From: Burkholderiales bacterium
GTDB taxonomy: Bacteria > Pseudomonadota > Gammaproteobacteria > Burkholderiales > SG8-41
Length of the DNA stretch: 64,000 nt
Reading direction: 5' to 3'
Assembly (NCBI GenBank): GCA_020854035.1
Contig: JADZGE010000002.1
Span: forward strand, 1 to 64,000
Part shown: positions 36,199 through 45,750 of the stretch, one piece after another
How positions within the stretch are numbered: position 1 is the first letter of the stretch
How the letters are laid out: each line of letters starts with the position of its first letter
Position numbers and translations under genes: made by a program
Notes under the pieces: model-generated
Seen by the model: the letters and a program-made list of their open reading frames with translations, nothing else
Told to the model about the DNA's origin: nothing
Databases searched by the model: none

Positions 36199-37902
36199 AT
36201 GTGCATCATCATGCCCCCCCGCCGCCTTATGGTGTCTTGCACGCTCGCTTGTGCTCTCTGCGGCGCGATGCCGGCGGCCGTTGCGGACATCATCCCCGTG
36301 GGCGACATCACGATTGTGACGATTGCTCCGCCACCCCCGCTCCCGTCCCAGTCGAACCTGCTCGTCGGGGAATCCGGAACCGGCAGCATCGAGGTGAACG
36401 GCGGAAGCGTACTGGACGGCTCGACAGGTCTCGGGGCATTCAATCAGGTAACGCTTGGGGCGAATCCCGGAGCCACTGGAAGCGTGCTTGTGACCGGGGC
36501 GGGTTCCCGTCTCGTCGCCGACAGCCTGCCACCCACCGTCCCGGGAATTCGAATCGGCGAATCGGGCAGCGGGACGCTCGAAGTGCGAAGCGGCGGCAAC
36601 GTCTCGGGGAACCGGGTGGATACGGGCGGCACAGCGGGCGCGATGGGCGTCATCATCGTGGATGGCGCCGGTTCGAGCGTGACTTCGGGGTCGACTTTCA
36701 TCATCGGAGGCGGCGGTACCGGCAGAGGCACCATCTCGGGGGGGGGAACCGTCACCGCGCAAACCAGCAATCTCGGCAGCGTCGATGGCGGCGACGGGCA
36801 GCTCGCCATCACGGGATCCGGCTCGCGCCTTGATCTCGTGACCGGGACTGCGCCCGCCTTCGGTCGCGCATTCCTGAACGTGGGGCGTGAACAGAGGGGC
36901 GAACTGAAGATCGTCGCCGGCGGCAAGGTGCTGATCGACGCTGCGTCCCTTGGCGGTGGCTCCGGTACCGGTCTGAGTGTCGGCGGCGCGGGTGGGTCGC
37001 CTTCGCCAGGCGGGTCGTTTGCGAACGGCAATGGGATCATCAGTATCGACGGCGTGGACTCCGAGCTTCGGATACGCGGAGCGACGCCCGTTTCCACCAT
37101 CGGCCGCCAAGGCACCGCGCTTGTCAACATCACCGGCGGCGGCAAGTTCATAACGGAGAATCTCGAAGTCGGATCGAACGCCTTCGTCGGACGCAACTCC
37201 GGCGGCAGCGGCACCGTGAACGTCACGGGCGCCGGGTCGGAGTGGCAAGCAGGCCGGCGCCTGTTCATCGGCGCGGATCAGAGCGGCGGACTGCCGGTGG
37301 CCGGCGGAACCGGCACGGTCCATGTCGCAAGCGGGGGCCTGCTGTCTGTCGCAGGGTCGAATTCCTTCATCGCCGTCGGCGCCGGGGGCACGCTGACCGG
37401 CGGGGGCGGGACGATCGCCGGCAACGTTCGCAACGACGGTGTGATCCGGCCCGGCAACTCAACCGGGGTCATGACGCTCGCCGGCAATCTCGTGCTGAAC
37501 CCGGCCGGGGCGGTCGAACTGGAGCTCGGCGGCACCAGCGTCGCCCTGATGCAATACGATCAGCTGAACGCCTACGACAACGCGGCCACCACGGCGGTGG
37601 AGGGAACCGTGACGCTGGGCGGCACGCTCCGGGTCCTGCTGTCCGGCGGGTTCGAACCGCTCGCCGGCAGCTTCTTCGACGTCTTCACGGCGCTCGACAT
37701 CGTCGAGGGCGCCGCGGGATACGAGCTCCCCGCGCTCGGGAGCGGCCTCTCCTGGCAATACGAGGTGGTTCCCGTCGACAGCGGGCGCGAAGCACTGCGC
37801 CTTACGGTCCTCTCGGGAAGCACCGCGCCCGAGCCGGGCAGCCTCGCGCTGCTCGTACTCGGCGCCGCAGCGCTCGCTTTCTCCTCCCGCCGCCGCGCCT
37901 GA
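36199..37902 (+). CDS. Secreted beta-strand-repeat protein with PEP-CTERM sorting tail
   Basis: The 567-residue protein starts at an ATG behind AAGGAGGA and carries a signal peptide (LACALCGAMPAAVA). The body is low-complexity Gly/Ser-rich repeats such as GSGTLEVRSGGNVSGN, GATGSVLVTGAGSRL and GSGTVNVTGAGSEW, about 40-60 residues each. These resemble autotransporter-associated beta-helix strands. The C terminus is a PEP-CTERM tail: PEPGSLALL, a hydrophobic helix, and a basic end SSRRRA. Exosortase EpsH/XrtA normally cleaves such tails; no exosortase is in the window. It is probably an exopolysaccharide-associated surface protein. Confidence 0.85.
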   Translation: MCIIMPPRRLMVSCTLACALCGAMPAAVADIIPVGDITIVTIAPPPPLPSQSNLLVGESGTGSIEVNGGSVLDGSTGLGAFNQVTLGANPGATGSVLVTGAGSRLVADSLPPTVPGIRIGESGSGTLEVRSGGNVSGNRVDTGGTAGAMGVIIVDGAGSSVTSGSTFIIGGGGTGRGTISGGGTVTAQTSNLGSVDGGDGQLAITGSGSRLDLVTGTAPAFGRAFLNVGREQRGELKIVAGGKVLIDAASLGGGSGTGLSVGGAGGSPSPGGSFANGNGIISIDGVDSELRIRGATPVSTIGRQGTALVNITGGGKFITENLEVGSNAFVGRNSGGSGTVNVTGAGSEWQAGRRLFIGADQSGGLPVAGGTGTVHVASGGLLSVAGSNSFIAVGAGGTLTGGGGTIAGNVRNDGVIRPGNSTGVMTLAGNLVLNPAGAVELELGGTSVALMQYDQLNAYDNAATTAVEGTVTLGGTLRVLLSGGFEPLAGSFFDVFTALDIVEGAAGYELPALGSGLSWQYEVVPVDSGREALRLTVLSGSTAPEPGSLALLVLGAAALAFSSRRRA

Positions 37903-37934
37903 CCGACGCCGGCGCCGGCCGGCGCCCGGGTGCC

Positions 37935-37967
37935 GTAAGCGATCGGTAACCCCCGGGTAAGTTATCG
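37935..37967 (+). promoter_or_regulatory. Triple 11-bp GTAAN repeat box A
   Basis: GTAAG (37935), GTAAC (37946) and GTAAG (37957) have an exact 11-bp period, 49 bp before tatT. The third unit covers the place of a -35 element if CACGAT (37984-37989) were the -10, as for OmpR- or SARP-type activators that replace -35 contacts. It is the cleanest of the four copies. Confidence 0.65.
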
Positions 37968-38015
37968 GCGAGACCCGCCGGGCCACGATGCGTCCCGAGG
38001 AAACGGAGGACGCGC

Positions 38016-38975
38016 ATGGCACCCCTCGCATCGTTTGGTTCCGGAAGCATTTGCACAGGACACGCGGCGGGACGCCGGTGGCTCGCCCTCGCGCTCGTTT
38101 GCGCGCTCGGGGCGAGCGGCTGCTCGGTCCGCAACTACGCCATGAAACAGGTCGGCGACGCGCTCGCTGCGAGCGGCTCCGGCTTCGGCTCCGACGACGA
38201 CCCCGAGCTTGTCGGCGCGGCGGCGCCCTTCAGCCTGAAGCTCATCGAGAGTGTCCTCGCCGCAACACCCGATCACCGCGGTCTCCTGCTCGCCGCGACG
38301 CAGGGCTTCGTGCAGTACGCCTATGCCTTCGTCGAGATGCGGGCGGACGAACTGGAGGACAGCGACCTCGAGGCGGCGCACGCGCAGCGGGCCCGCGCGG
38401 CGCGCCTCTACCTGCGCGCACGGAACTACGGACTGCGCGGCCTCGAAGTCGCGCACCCCGGCATCGCGAAGGCGCTGAAGACCGTCCCGGCAACCGCCCT
38501 TTCGCGAACGAACGGAGAGGACACGGCGCTACTCTACTGGACCGCGGTCGCCTGGGCGGCCGCGATCGCCTCGTCCAAGGACGATCCCTTCCTCGTCGCC
38601 GATCTCCCGGCGGTCGAAGCACTCGCGCGGCGCGCGCTCGCCCTCGACGAAGCCTACGACGGCGGCGCGATCCACGTGTTCCTCATCAACTTCGAAATGA
38701 GCCGGTCGGCCATGCATGCCGGAGCGGTCGAACGGGCGAAAGCGCATTACGAGCGCGCCGTCGAACTGACCGCTGGCCGCCACGCGGCGCCCCACGTCGC
38801 CTGCGCGGAAGCCGTCTCGGTCGCCGAGCGCGACCGCGCGGAGTTCGAGCGACTGCTCGGGAGCGCGCTGAAACTCGACCCCGGCGCGGTGCCGCGCTGG
38901 CGCCTCGTGAACACCCTGATGCAGCGGCGCGCGCGCTGGCTGCTCGAGCGCGCCGATCGATTGTTCGCCGACTGA
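38016..38975 (+). CDS. tatT: TRAP transporter-associated lipoprotein TatT
   Basis: TatT proteins are trimeric lipoproteins with TPR-like helices that hand ligand to the TRAP binding protein (shown for Treponema Tp0956). The 319 residues start behind GGAGG. They have a signal peptide ending in the lipobox GASGC. Family motifs are NYAMKQVGDALA, GSDDDPELVGAAAPFSLKL, ATQGFVQYAYAF, ARNYGLRGLEVAHPG and the late helix LLERADRLFAD. It is 13 bp from dctP in one operon with the permease. Box A lies upstream. Confidence 0.9.
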   Translation: MAPLASFGSGSICTGHAAGRRWLALALVCALGASGCSVRNYAMKQVGDALAASGSGFGSDDDPELVGAAAPFSLKLIESVLAATPDHRGLLLAATQGFVQYAYAFVEMRADELEDSDLEAAHAQRARAARLYLRARNYGLRGLEVAHPGIAKALKTVPATALSRTNGEDTALLYWTAVAWAAAIASSKDDPFLVADLPAVEALARRALALDEAYDGGAIHVFLINFEMSRSAMHAGAVERAKAHYERAVELTAGRHAAPHVACAEAVSVAERDRAEFERLLGSALKLDPGAVPRWRLVNTLMQRRARWLLERADRLFAD

Positions 38976-38988
38976 AAGGAGCACCCGC

Positions 38989-40017
38989 ATGTACACCAAG
39001 TCCCGCGCCGCGGCCGTCATGCGTCTCGCCGTGGCGGTGTTCGCCTTCGCGACGCTCACCGCGAGCGCACAGGAACGCGCCCCGACGTTCAAGATCGCCA
39101 CCGTTGCCCCGAAGGGGTCGATCTACCACCGCGTGCTGCAGGACATCGGCGAGAAGTGGCGGGCCGCCGAGCGTCCGGGGGCGCGATTCATCGTCTACAC
39201 CGACAGCGCGCAGGGACCCGAGGCCGAGACCGTCCGCCGGATGCGCATCGGGCAGCTCTCCGCTTCGATGGTGAGCATCGTCGGCCTGTCGGAGATCGAC
39301 GAGTCGGTGTCGGCGCTGCAGAAGATTCCGCTCATGTTCCGCTCGTGGGACGAAGTCGACTACGTACGCGAGCGGCTGCGCCCGGAGCTCGAGCAGCGGC
39401 TCCGCGCGAAGGGCTTCGTGGTGCTCTTCTGGGGCGAAGGCGGCTGGGTGCAGTTCTTCTCGCGTGCCCCGTACAGGATGCCGGAGGACTACCGCGCCGC
39501 GAAGATCTTCGCGTGGGCGGGGGATAACCCGCAGGTGGATCTCATGAAGTCGCTCGGCTACCGCCCGGTGGTGCTGGAACTCTCCGACATCCTGCCCTCG
39601 CTCCAGACCGGCATGATCGACACGGTGCCCGCCGCGCCGCTCTGGGCGCTCGCCGGCCAGTTCGATCGCACGGCCCGGCACATGCTGCGCATCAACTGGG
39701 TGCCGATCGTGGGCGCGGTGGTCGTGAGCGCCGCGTCGCTCGAGGCGATGAGCCCCGCCGGGCGCGCCGCGCTCCTCGAAGCCTCCGCCCGCGCGGGCGA
39801 CACGCTGCGCGCGCAGCGCAACACGCGCGACGACGAAATCATCCGCGCGCTGGAAGGCCGCGGGTTGAAGGTGACCGACCCGACTCCCGAGATCGAGCGG
39901 GCGTGGCAGGAACTCGCCCGCAATGCCTGGCCGCGGGTGCGCGGGGGCATGGTTCCCGCCGACACGTTCGACCGCGTCGAGAGCCTCCTCGCCGAGTACC
40001 GCGGAGGGAAGAAGTGA
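38989..40017 (+). CDS. dctP: TRAP transporter solute-binding protein (DctP family)
   Basis: This periplasmic receptor captures organic acids for the TRAP permease. The ATG follows AAGGAG. The 342 residues include a signal peptide ending at ASAQ. Typical DctP features are FKIATVAPKGSIYHRVLQD, the conserved substrate-carboxylate region EDYRAAKIFAWAG and the DctP signature LPSLQTGMIDTVPAAPLW. It belongs to the TatT-associated branch of TRAP receptors. The stop overlaps the GTG of the permease (GTGA). The ligand is unknown. Confidence 0.93.
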   Translation: MYTKSRAAAVMRLAVAVFAFATLTASAQERAPTFKIATVAPKGSIYHRVLQDIGEKWRAAERPGARFIVYTDSAQGPEAETVRRMRIGQLSASMVSIVGLSEIDESVSALQKIPLMFRSWDEVDYVRERLRPELEQRLRAKGFVVLFWGEGGWVQFFSRAPYRMPEDYRAAKIFAWAGDNPQVDLMKSLGYRPVVLELSDILPSLQTGMIDTVPAAPLWALAGQFDRTARHMLRINWVPIVGAVVVSAASLEAMSPAGRAALLEASARAGDTLRAQRNTRDDEIIRALEGRGLKVTDPTPEIERAWQELARNAWPRVRGGMVPADTFDRVESLLAEYRGGKK

Positions 40018-41870
40018 TTCCCCGCGCCGCCGCCCATCCTGCCCCGGGCGCCCTCGCGGAGCAGGCACCCGGGCCGGCAGGCGGGCGCCTCGCCGCGGCC
40101 GAGAACACCCTGCTTGCGATCACGTTCGCGCTCCTCGCCGGCCTGCCGCTCGCGGAGATCGTCCTGCGGGCGTTTGCGGGAACCGGTTTCGAGGGTTCGT
40201 CCGCTCTCGTCCAGCACCTGACGATGGCCCTCGGCATGCTGGGCGCGGCGGTCGCGGCACGCGACGAGCGGCTCATCGCCTTCTCCGGCGCGACGCTGCT
40301 CACGGGGCGGACGGCGGCGCTCGCGCGCCTGACCGGACACGCAGCCGCGGCGGCGGTTAGCGCCCTCCTCTGCTACGCGAGCCTGGAGCTCGTCGCGACC
40401 GAGCGCGCCGCCGGGCGCATTCTCGCTCACGGCATCCCCGTCTGGTCGACGCAGACGCTGATCCCCATCGGGTTTGGCGTCATCGGGCTGCGTCTCCTCG
40501 CTCGCGCGGCGCCGCAGTTCGAAGGGCAGCTCTGCGCGGCGCTGCTCGCGGGCGCATTCGTCGCGCCCTTCGTGCTGTTGCCCGCCGCGCCCGGTTTCGT
40601 GGTGAGCGCCGGGCTTGCCGTTCTGGTACTGACGACGCTGCTCGGCGCCCCGCTCTTTGCCCTGGTGGGCGGAGCCGCGCTCATCCTGCTGTGGGATTCC
40701 GGCGTGCCGCTCGCCGCCGTCGCCGTGAATCACTACGGCCTCACCGCCAATCCCTCGCTGCCGGCCATACCCCTTTTCACGCTGGCGGGCTACCTCCTCG
40801 CGGAGAGCGCCGCGCCACGCCGCCTGATCGAGGTGTTCGATGCGCTCTTCGGTCGCCTGCGCGGCGGCACGGCGATCGCCACGGTGCTCGCCTGCACCTT
40901 TTTCACCAGCTTCACCGGCGCCTCCGGCGTGACCGTTCTCGCCCTGGGCGGGCTCGCGATGCCGTTGCTGCTCGCCGGCGGCTACCCGCGGAAGCCCGCC
41001 CTGGGGCTCATCACCGCGGCCGGGCTGCCCGGCACGCTGCTCCTGCCTTCCCTGCCGCTCATCCTGTACGCGATCGTCGCCGGGGTGAGCATCCAGGACA
41101 TGTTCGTCGCGGGGCTCCTGCCGGCGCTGCTCATGGCGTGCATCGTCGCCGCCTGGGGAATATCGCGCCAGCCCGCCCGCGCCGCTGCCCGCACGTCTTT
41201 AGACTGGCGGCGGGTGCGCCTCGCGCTCGCCGCGGCGCGCTGGGAATTGAGCGTGCCGCTCGTCCCGATACTGGCTCTCACCACCGGGCACGCCACGCCG
41301 GTAGAGGCGGCGGCCCTCACCGCGATCTACGTGCTCGTCATCACGGCGGTCGTGCACCGCGATCTGCGCCCGAGGACCGATGTGCCGCGGGTCATGGCCG
41401 AGTGCGGCCTCATCATCGGCGGGATCCTGCTCATCATGGGCGTCGCCCTGGGACTCACCAACTACCTCGTGGACGCACAGATCTCGGACCGGATGGCGAG
41501 CTGGGCGACCGGGTCGATCGGCAGCCGGTTCCTGTTCCTGCTCGCGCTGAACGCGTTCCTCCTGCTGGCGGGCTGCGTCGTCGAGATCTACCCCGCGATA
41601 CTGATCGTCGCTCCGCTGGTGACGCACATGGGCGCCGGTTTCGGCATCGACCCCGTGCACCTCGGCATCATCTTCCTCGCGAACATGGAGCTCGGCTACC
41701 TTACCCCGCTCGTGGGCCTGAATCTCTTCTTCGCTTCCTATCGCTTCGGGAAGCCGGTCGCCGAGGTGTTCCGCGCGGTGTTGCCGCACTTCTGCGCGCT
41801 CGGTTGCGGCGTACTGGCGATTACCTACCTGCCGTGGCTGAGCACGGGCCTCCTCGATCTGGTTCGCTGA
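40014..41870 (+). CDS. TRAP transporter permease, DctQ-DctM fusion
   Basis: TRAP permeases use the Na+ gradient to import the solute delivered by DctP. The GTG at 40014 overlaps the dctP stop by GTGA and gives 618 residues. Residues about 20-190 are the small DctQ-like four-helix part. From about 195 the large DctM part begins (FALVGGAALILLWDSGVPLA) with NPSLPAIPLFTLAGYLLAES, FFTSFTGASGVTVLALGG and the terminal LTPLVGLNLFFASYRFG. A fused QM permease is common in the TatT-associated systems. Confidence 0.93.
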   Translation: MIPRAAAHPAPGALAEQAPGPAGGRLAAAENTLLAITFALLAGLPLAEIVLRAFAGTGFEGSSALVQHLTMALGMLGAAVAARDERLIAFSGATLLTGRTAALARLTGHAAAAAVSALLCYASLELVATERAAGRILAHGIPVWSTQTLIPIGFGVIGLRLLARAAPQFEGQLCAALLAGAFVAPFVLLPAAPGFVVSAGLAVLVLTTLLGAPLFALVGGAALILLWDSGVPLAAVAVNHYGLTANPSLPAIPLFTLAGYLLAESAAPRRLIEVFDALFGRLRGGTAIATVLACTFFTSFTGASGVTVLALGGLAMPLLLAGGYPRKPALGLITAAGLPGTLLLPSLPLILYAIVAGVSIQDMFVAGLLPALLMACIVAAWGISRQPARAAARTSLDWRRVRLALAAARWELSVPLVPILALTTGHATPVEAAALTAIYVLVITAVVHRDLRPRTDVPRVMAECGLIIGGILLIMGVALGLTNYLVDAQISDRMASWATGSIGSRFLFLLALNAFLLLAGCVVEIYPAILIVAPLVTHMGAGFGIDPVHLGIIFLANMELGYLTPLVGLNLFFASYRFGKPVAEVFRAVLPHFCALGCGVLAITYLPWLSTGLLDLVR

Positions 41871-41977
41871 GCGGGCCATGCCCCTGCGTCGATCCTGGAC
41901 ATTTTCCTGTTGAACGGGACTACACTGTGTGGCGCCGCGGTGAAGATGAGGCGTCATCGGGAAAGGAGCCGCTCGAT

Positions 41978-43531
41978 ATGCAACGGACATTCACCGGCCA
42001 CTATCGCGCGTACCGGCCAGGTGCGTTTACCCGGGCGGATCGCGAGGAAGTGACAATCCTCTTCGGCGGGCTGCACTGGCGCGCCGAAAGGCTGATACAG
42101 GGCGCGCTCGCGAATCTCGGCTACCGCACGCGCGTCCTGCCGACGGCTACGCGCGAGGATCTCCTCACCGGGCGGGAGGTCGCCGACATCGGGCAGTGCT
42201 GCCCGACGAGCTTCACCACCGGCAATCTCGCCAATTTCCTGCGCGGCGAGGCGCGGGCCACGAGCCCCGGGGAGGTAGCCCGGAAGTACGCCTACGTCAC
42301 CGCGGGCGCGTGCGGCGCATGCCGCTTCGGGCAGTATCACCAGAGCTACGAGCTCGCGCTGCGCAACGTGGGGATGGAGTCGTTCCGCATGTTTCTCCTC
42401 GCGCAGAACGGGCTCGACCAGGGCGCCGCGGAGGGCGGGGGGATCGAGCTCGATCTCCGCTTCACGCTGGGCGCGATCTGGGCGGTCATCGTCGCGGACC
42501 TCGTGCAGGACCTCGAGTACCAGGTCCGTCCGTACGAAGTGCGGCCCGGCGAGACCGCGCGTGTCGCGCGGGAATGCGTGGAGCACCTCTTCGAGGTGTT
42601 CCGGACTTCGCCCGCCCGCGGCCGGCGCCTCGCCGCCCCGCTGTGGTATCTCGCGACCGGCCGGTTCACGCGTGCCCTGCGCGAAGTGCATCGCGCGTTC
42701 GGCGCGATCGAGGTCGACCGCCTGCGCGTGAAGCCCGTGGTGAAGATCACCGGCGAGTTCTACCTGCAGACCGTCGAAGGCGACCCCAACTACAACATTC
42801 ATCGCTGGCTGGAAGCCGAGGGGGCGGAGGTCTATCCCGCGGCGATCTCGATCTGGCTCGATTACCTGATGCGCCACGCCGGGCAGGACTACGAAGACCA
42901 CGTCGGCGTCGCGCGGGGCGCCCGCTGGAAAGCCGGCGCGGTCAGGGCGGGCCAGGGCATCCTGCGCTGGACCTACGACCGGATGCGCCGCGCGCTCGGC
43001 GATCTGCCGCGCGAAATGCCGGCGCAGCGCGAACTGCGCGCGCTCGCCGCGCCGTATTTCCACAGCCGGCTGAACGGCGGCGAAGGCGACATGCTGATCG
43101 GCAAGGCGCTGTGGGCGCACCGCCACAGGAAGGCCCACATGATCTGCGAGCTCTCGCCCTACTCCTGCATGCCGAACACGATGAGCATCGGAGCGATGGC
43201 CGCGGTCACCGGGAAACACCCGGATCTCCTCTACGCGCCGCTGGAAATCAAGGGCGACGCGGAGATTCACGCGCTCTCGCGCTGCCAGATGATCCTCACC
43301 GAGGCGAAGCGCCGCGCCCAGCGCGAGTTCGAGGATGCGCTCGCGGTGAACGGTCTCACCATGGAGCGGGCGCGCGAGCTCGTCGAAGCGGCGCCGGAAC
43401 TCGCGCGCGCGACGTTTCGCGTGCCGCGACGCGGCGCCGCCGGCACCGCGGCGAATCTCGTGCATCACCTCGCGGGCATCGCGCGTCCTCGAAAGATCCG
43501 GCTGCCGGTGACTCAAGAGGCCCGCGCGTGA
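41978..43531 (+). CDS. Cys-rich protein related to 2-hydroxyacyl-CoA dehydratase (HgdB/COG3581-like)
   Basis: The ATG behind GAAAGGAG gives 517 residues. It resembles the C-terminal part of large acyl-CoA dehydratase activase-related proteins. Cysteine motifs DIGQCCPTSF, AGACGACRFGQYHQSYE and ELSPYSCMPNTMSIG are arranged as in HgdB-like Fe-S subunits. It includes PVVKITGEFYLQTVEGDPN. Members of the superfamily use ATP-driven electron injection to dehydrate or reduce acyl-CoAs; the substrate of this branch is not known. The stop overlaps the activase GTG (GTGA). Confidence 0.78.
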   Translation: MQRTFTGHYRAYRPGAFTRADREEVTILFGGLHWRAERLIQGALANLGYRTRVLPTATREDLLTGREVADIGQCCPTSFTTGNLANFLRGEARATSPGEVARKYAYVTAGACGACRFGQYHQSYELALRNVGMESFRMFLLAQNGLDQGAAEGGGIELDLRFTLGAIWAVIVADLVQDLEYQVRPYEVRPGETARVARECVEHLFEVFRTSPARGRRLAAPLWYLATGRFTRALREVHRAFGAIEVDRLRVKPVVKITGEFYLQTVEGDPNYNIHRWLEAEGAEVYPAAISIWLDYLMRHAGQDYEDHVGVARGARWKAGAVRAGQGILRWTYDRMRRALGDLPREMPAQRELRALAAPYFHSRLNGGEGDMLIGKALWAHRHRKAHMICELSPYSCMPNTMSIGAMAAVTGKHPDLLYAPLEIKGDAEIHALSRCQMILTEAKRRAQREFEDALAVNGLTMERARELVEAAPELARATFRVPRRGAAGTAANLVHHLAGIARPRKIRLPVTQEARA

Positions 43532-45750
43532 AGGTCGTCGGCATGGATATCGGCTCCACGACCGTCAAGGCGGTGGTGGTGGAGGATGGCCGCGCGCTGT
43601 GGCGGGACTACCGGCGGCACAACACGAAGCAGGCGGAGACGGTGCTCGAGTTCCTCGACCGCATGGAGGCCGAGTGCGGGCTCGCGGCGGAGCGCGACCG
43701 CGTGTTCTTCACCGGGTCGGGCGCGGGCTTCCTCGCCCCGCTCGCCGGCGCGAAGCTCGTCCAGGAGGTGGTCGCCGTCGCGGCGGCGGTGGAAAAACTC
43801 CACCCGCGGGTGCGCTTCGTCTCCGAGATCGGCGGCGAGGACATGAAGACGGTCTTCTTCACGCCAGGCGGGGAAGGCACGTCGAAGCAGGTCTACATGC
43901 AGTCCGCCTGCAGCGGGGGAACGGGCACCTTCATCGAGAAGACGGCGCGCAAGCTCGGGATCCCGACGGAAGACCTCGCGAAGATGCCCTACGACGGAAT
44001 GAGCCTGCACAAGGTGAGCTCCAAGTGCGGCATCTTCGCCGAAGCGGACTCCAACACGCTGGTGAAGTCCGGCGTGCCGGTCTCCGAGATCATCGCGAGC
44101 CTCTACGAGGCCGTCGTCTACCAGAACCTCGCGACACTCACCAAGGGCAATACCCCCGTGCCGCAGGTGCTGCTCCTCGGCGGACCCAATCTCTTCTTCG
44201 AGGGGCTGCGGCAGGCGTGGCGCCACCATCTCACGAAGCTCTGGAGGGAGCGCAAGGTCGCGTTGCCGGCGGGAACCGCCCCGGCGGATCTGGTCGTGGT
44301 CCCCGAGGATGCGCTCTACTACGCGTGCCTCGGCTGCATCGAAATCGGCCTCGGGGAAAGCGCCGATGTCGCGCGCTACAAGGGCCGGCAGGAACTCCTC
44401 CGGTGGATCGATCGGGGCCAGCACGAGCAGAAGGCGAAGGAAGGCGCGAAGGGCCTCGTCGCGGACGAGCGGGATTTCGAATCGTTCCTTTCGAAATACG
44501 ACCCGGCAACACGTGCCTGTCCGCTGCCTTCCGCCCCGGAACTGCCCTCCCTCGAAAAATCGCGGTCCGCGCGGGCTGCGATTTTTCTCGGCTGCGACTT
44601 CGGCAGCACCACCGCCAAGGCCGTCGCGCTGTGCCCCGCGGGCGAAATGGTCTTCTCCTGCTACGTGCAGTCGAAGGGCAATCCCATCGAGGATGCCAGG
44701 GCGATCTTCCGCAAGGTGCGCGAGGCCGGGCTCGAGACGATCGCCGGGCTTGCCATCACCGGGTACGGAAAGGACCTCTTGAAGGATATCGTCGGCGCGG
44801 ATCTCGCCATCGTGGAGACGGTCGCGCACGCCACCGCGGCGCTCAACTTCTTCCCGGACGCGGACGTGATCTGCGACGTGGGCGGCTGCGACGTGAAGAT
44901 CATGCTGCTCCGGCAGGGCACGGTCTCGGATTTTCGCCTGAACTCGCAGTGCTCCTCGGGCAACGGCGCGTTCCTGCAGGGCGTAGCCGAACGCTACGAC
45001 ACGCCCCTCGAGCGCTACGCCGAGCATGCGTTCAAGGCGCGCTCCGTGCCGAAGCTCGCCATGGGCTGCGGGGTGTTCCTGCAATCCGACATCGTCAACC
45101 AGCAGCGGAAGGGCTGGTCGGCCGAGGAGATCATGGCTTCCCTTGCCGCCGTGCTGCCGTTGAACGTCTGGGTCTACGCGGGTCAGCTCCAGAACCTCGC
45201 CGCGGCCGGGAGGAAGTTCGTGCTCCAGGGCGGCACCCACCGCAATCTCGCCGTGGTGAAGGCGCAGGTGGATTTCGTGAGCGGCAAGGTGCCCGGCGCC
45301 GAAGTGGTGGTCCATCCGCATCCCGGCGAGGCCGGCGCGATCGGCGCGGCGCTTTGCGCCCGCGATGCGGCACGCGGTGGCGCGCCGAGCCGCTTCCGCG
45401 GCTTCGACGCGATCGAGGCGCTGGAGTACCGCAGCACGACGAACGAGAAGACCGTGTGCCGCTGGTGCCCGGTTTCCTGCCGGCGCACCTTCATCGACGT
45501 CGTGCTGCCGGGAGCGAAGGGCCGGCCGTGGAGCAAGGTCCCGCTCGAGGCCGGCTGGGAACGCGTCGTGAGCGGCAACACCTGCCCCAAGGGGCTGCTC
45601 GAGGACGCGAACGAAATGCGCGTGGTGAAAGCCGAACTGGAGGAAGTCAAACGTGCTCACCCCAATACTGCGGAAATGGTCCGCGAAGACGCCTTCCGTC
45701 ACGCCCGGCTACCGGTCGAACCTGAGGATAGCGATACCGAAAGTGCTTAA
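43528..45750 (+). CDS. Two-domain BadF/BadG/HgdC-type ATPase (acyl-CoA dehydratase activase)
   Basis: The GTG at 43528 gives 740 residues with two ASKHA ATPase modules. The first starts with VVGMDIGSTTVKAVVVEDG and the second near residue 350 with FLGCDFGSTTAKAVALC. Each keeps the Fe-S cysteines: SACSGGTGTFIEK and SSKCGIFAEAD in the first, NSQCSSGNGAFLQ and AMGCGVFLQSD in the second. Near residue 645 a Cys cluster (VCRWCPVSCRRTF, SGNTCPKG) matches the linker before DUF2229 in larger fused homologues. It is coupled to both neighbours and overlaps the next gene by 98 bp. Confidence 0.9.
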   Translation: MKVVGMDIGSTTVKAVVVEDGRALWRDYRRHNTKQAETVLEFLDRMEAECGLAAERDRVFFTGSGAGFLAPLAGAKLVQEVVAVAAAVEKLHPRVRFVSEIGGEDMKTVFFTPGGEGTSKQVYMQSACSGGTGTFIEKTARKLGIPTEDLAKMPYDGMSLHKVSSKCGIFAEADSNTLVKSGVPVSEIIASLYEAVVYQNLATLTKGNTPVPQVLLLGGPNLFFEGLRQAWRHHLTKLWRERKVALPAGTAPADLVVVPEDALYYACLGCIEIGLGESADVARYKGRQELLRWIDRGQHEQKAKEGAKGLVADERDFESFLSKYDPATRACPLPSAPELPSLEKSRSARAAIFLGCDFGSTTAKAVALCPAGEMVFSCYVQSKGNPIEDARAIFRKVREAGLETIAGLAITGYGKDLLKDIVGADLAIVETVAHATAALNFFPDADVICDVGGCDVKIMLLRQGTVSDFRLNSQCSSGNGAFLQGVAERYDTPLERYAEHAFKARSVPKLAMGCGVFLQSDIVNQQRKGWSAEEIMASLAAVLPLNVWVYAGQLQNLAAAGRKFVLQGGTHRNLAVVKAQVDFVSGKVPGAEVVVHPHPGEAGAIGAALCARDAARGGAPSRFRGFDAIEALEYRSTTNEKTVCRWCPVSCRRTFIDVVLPGAKGRPWSKVPLEAGWERVVSGNTCPKGLLEDANEMRVVKAELEEVKRAHPNTAEMVREDAFRHARLPVEPEDSDTESA
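45639..45646 (+). promoter_or_regulatory. Internal Shine-Dalgarno inside the activase gene
   Basis: GGAGGAAG lies 6 bases before the GTG at 45653, within the last 112 bases of the activase frame. It decides the start of the following gene and shows that the 98-bp overlap is real rather than a frameshift artefact. Confidence 0.55.

Noticed and set aside
41896-41926. Promoter-like TGGACA and TACACT before the CoA-dehydratase genes
   Set aside because: The spacer is 19 bp and both hexamers are imperfect.
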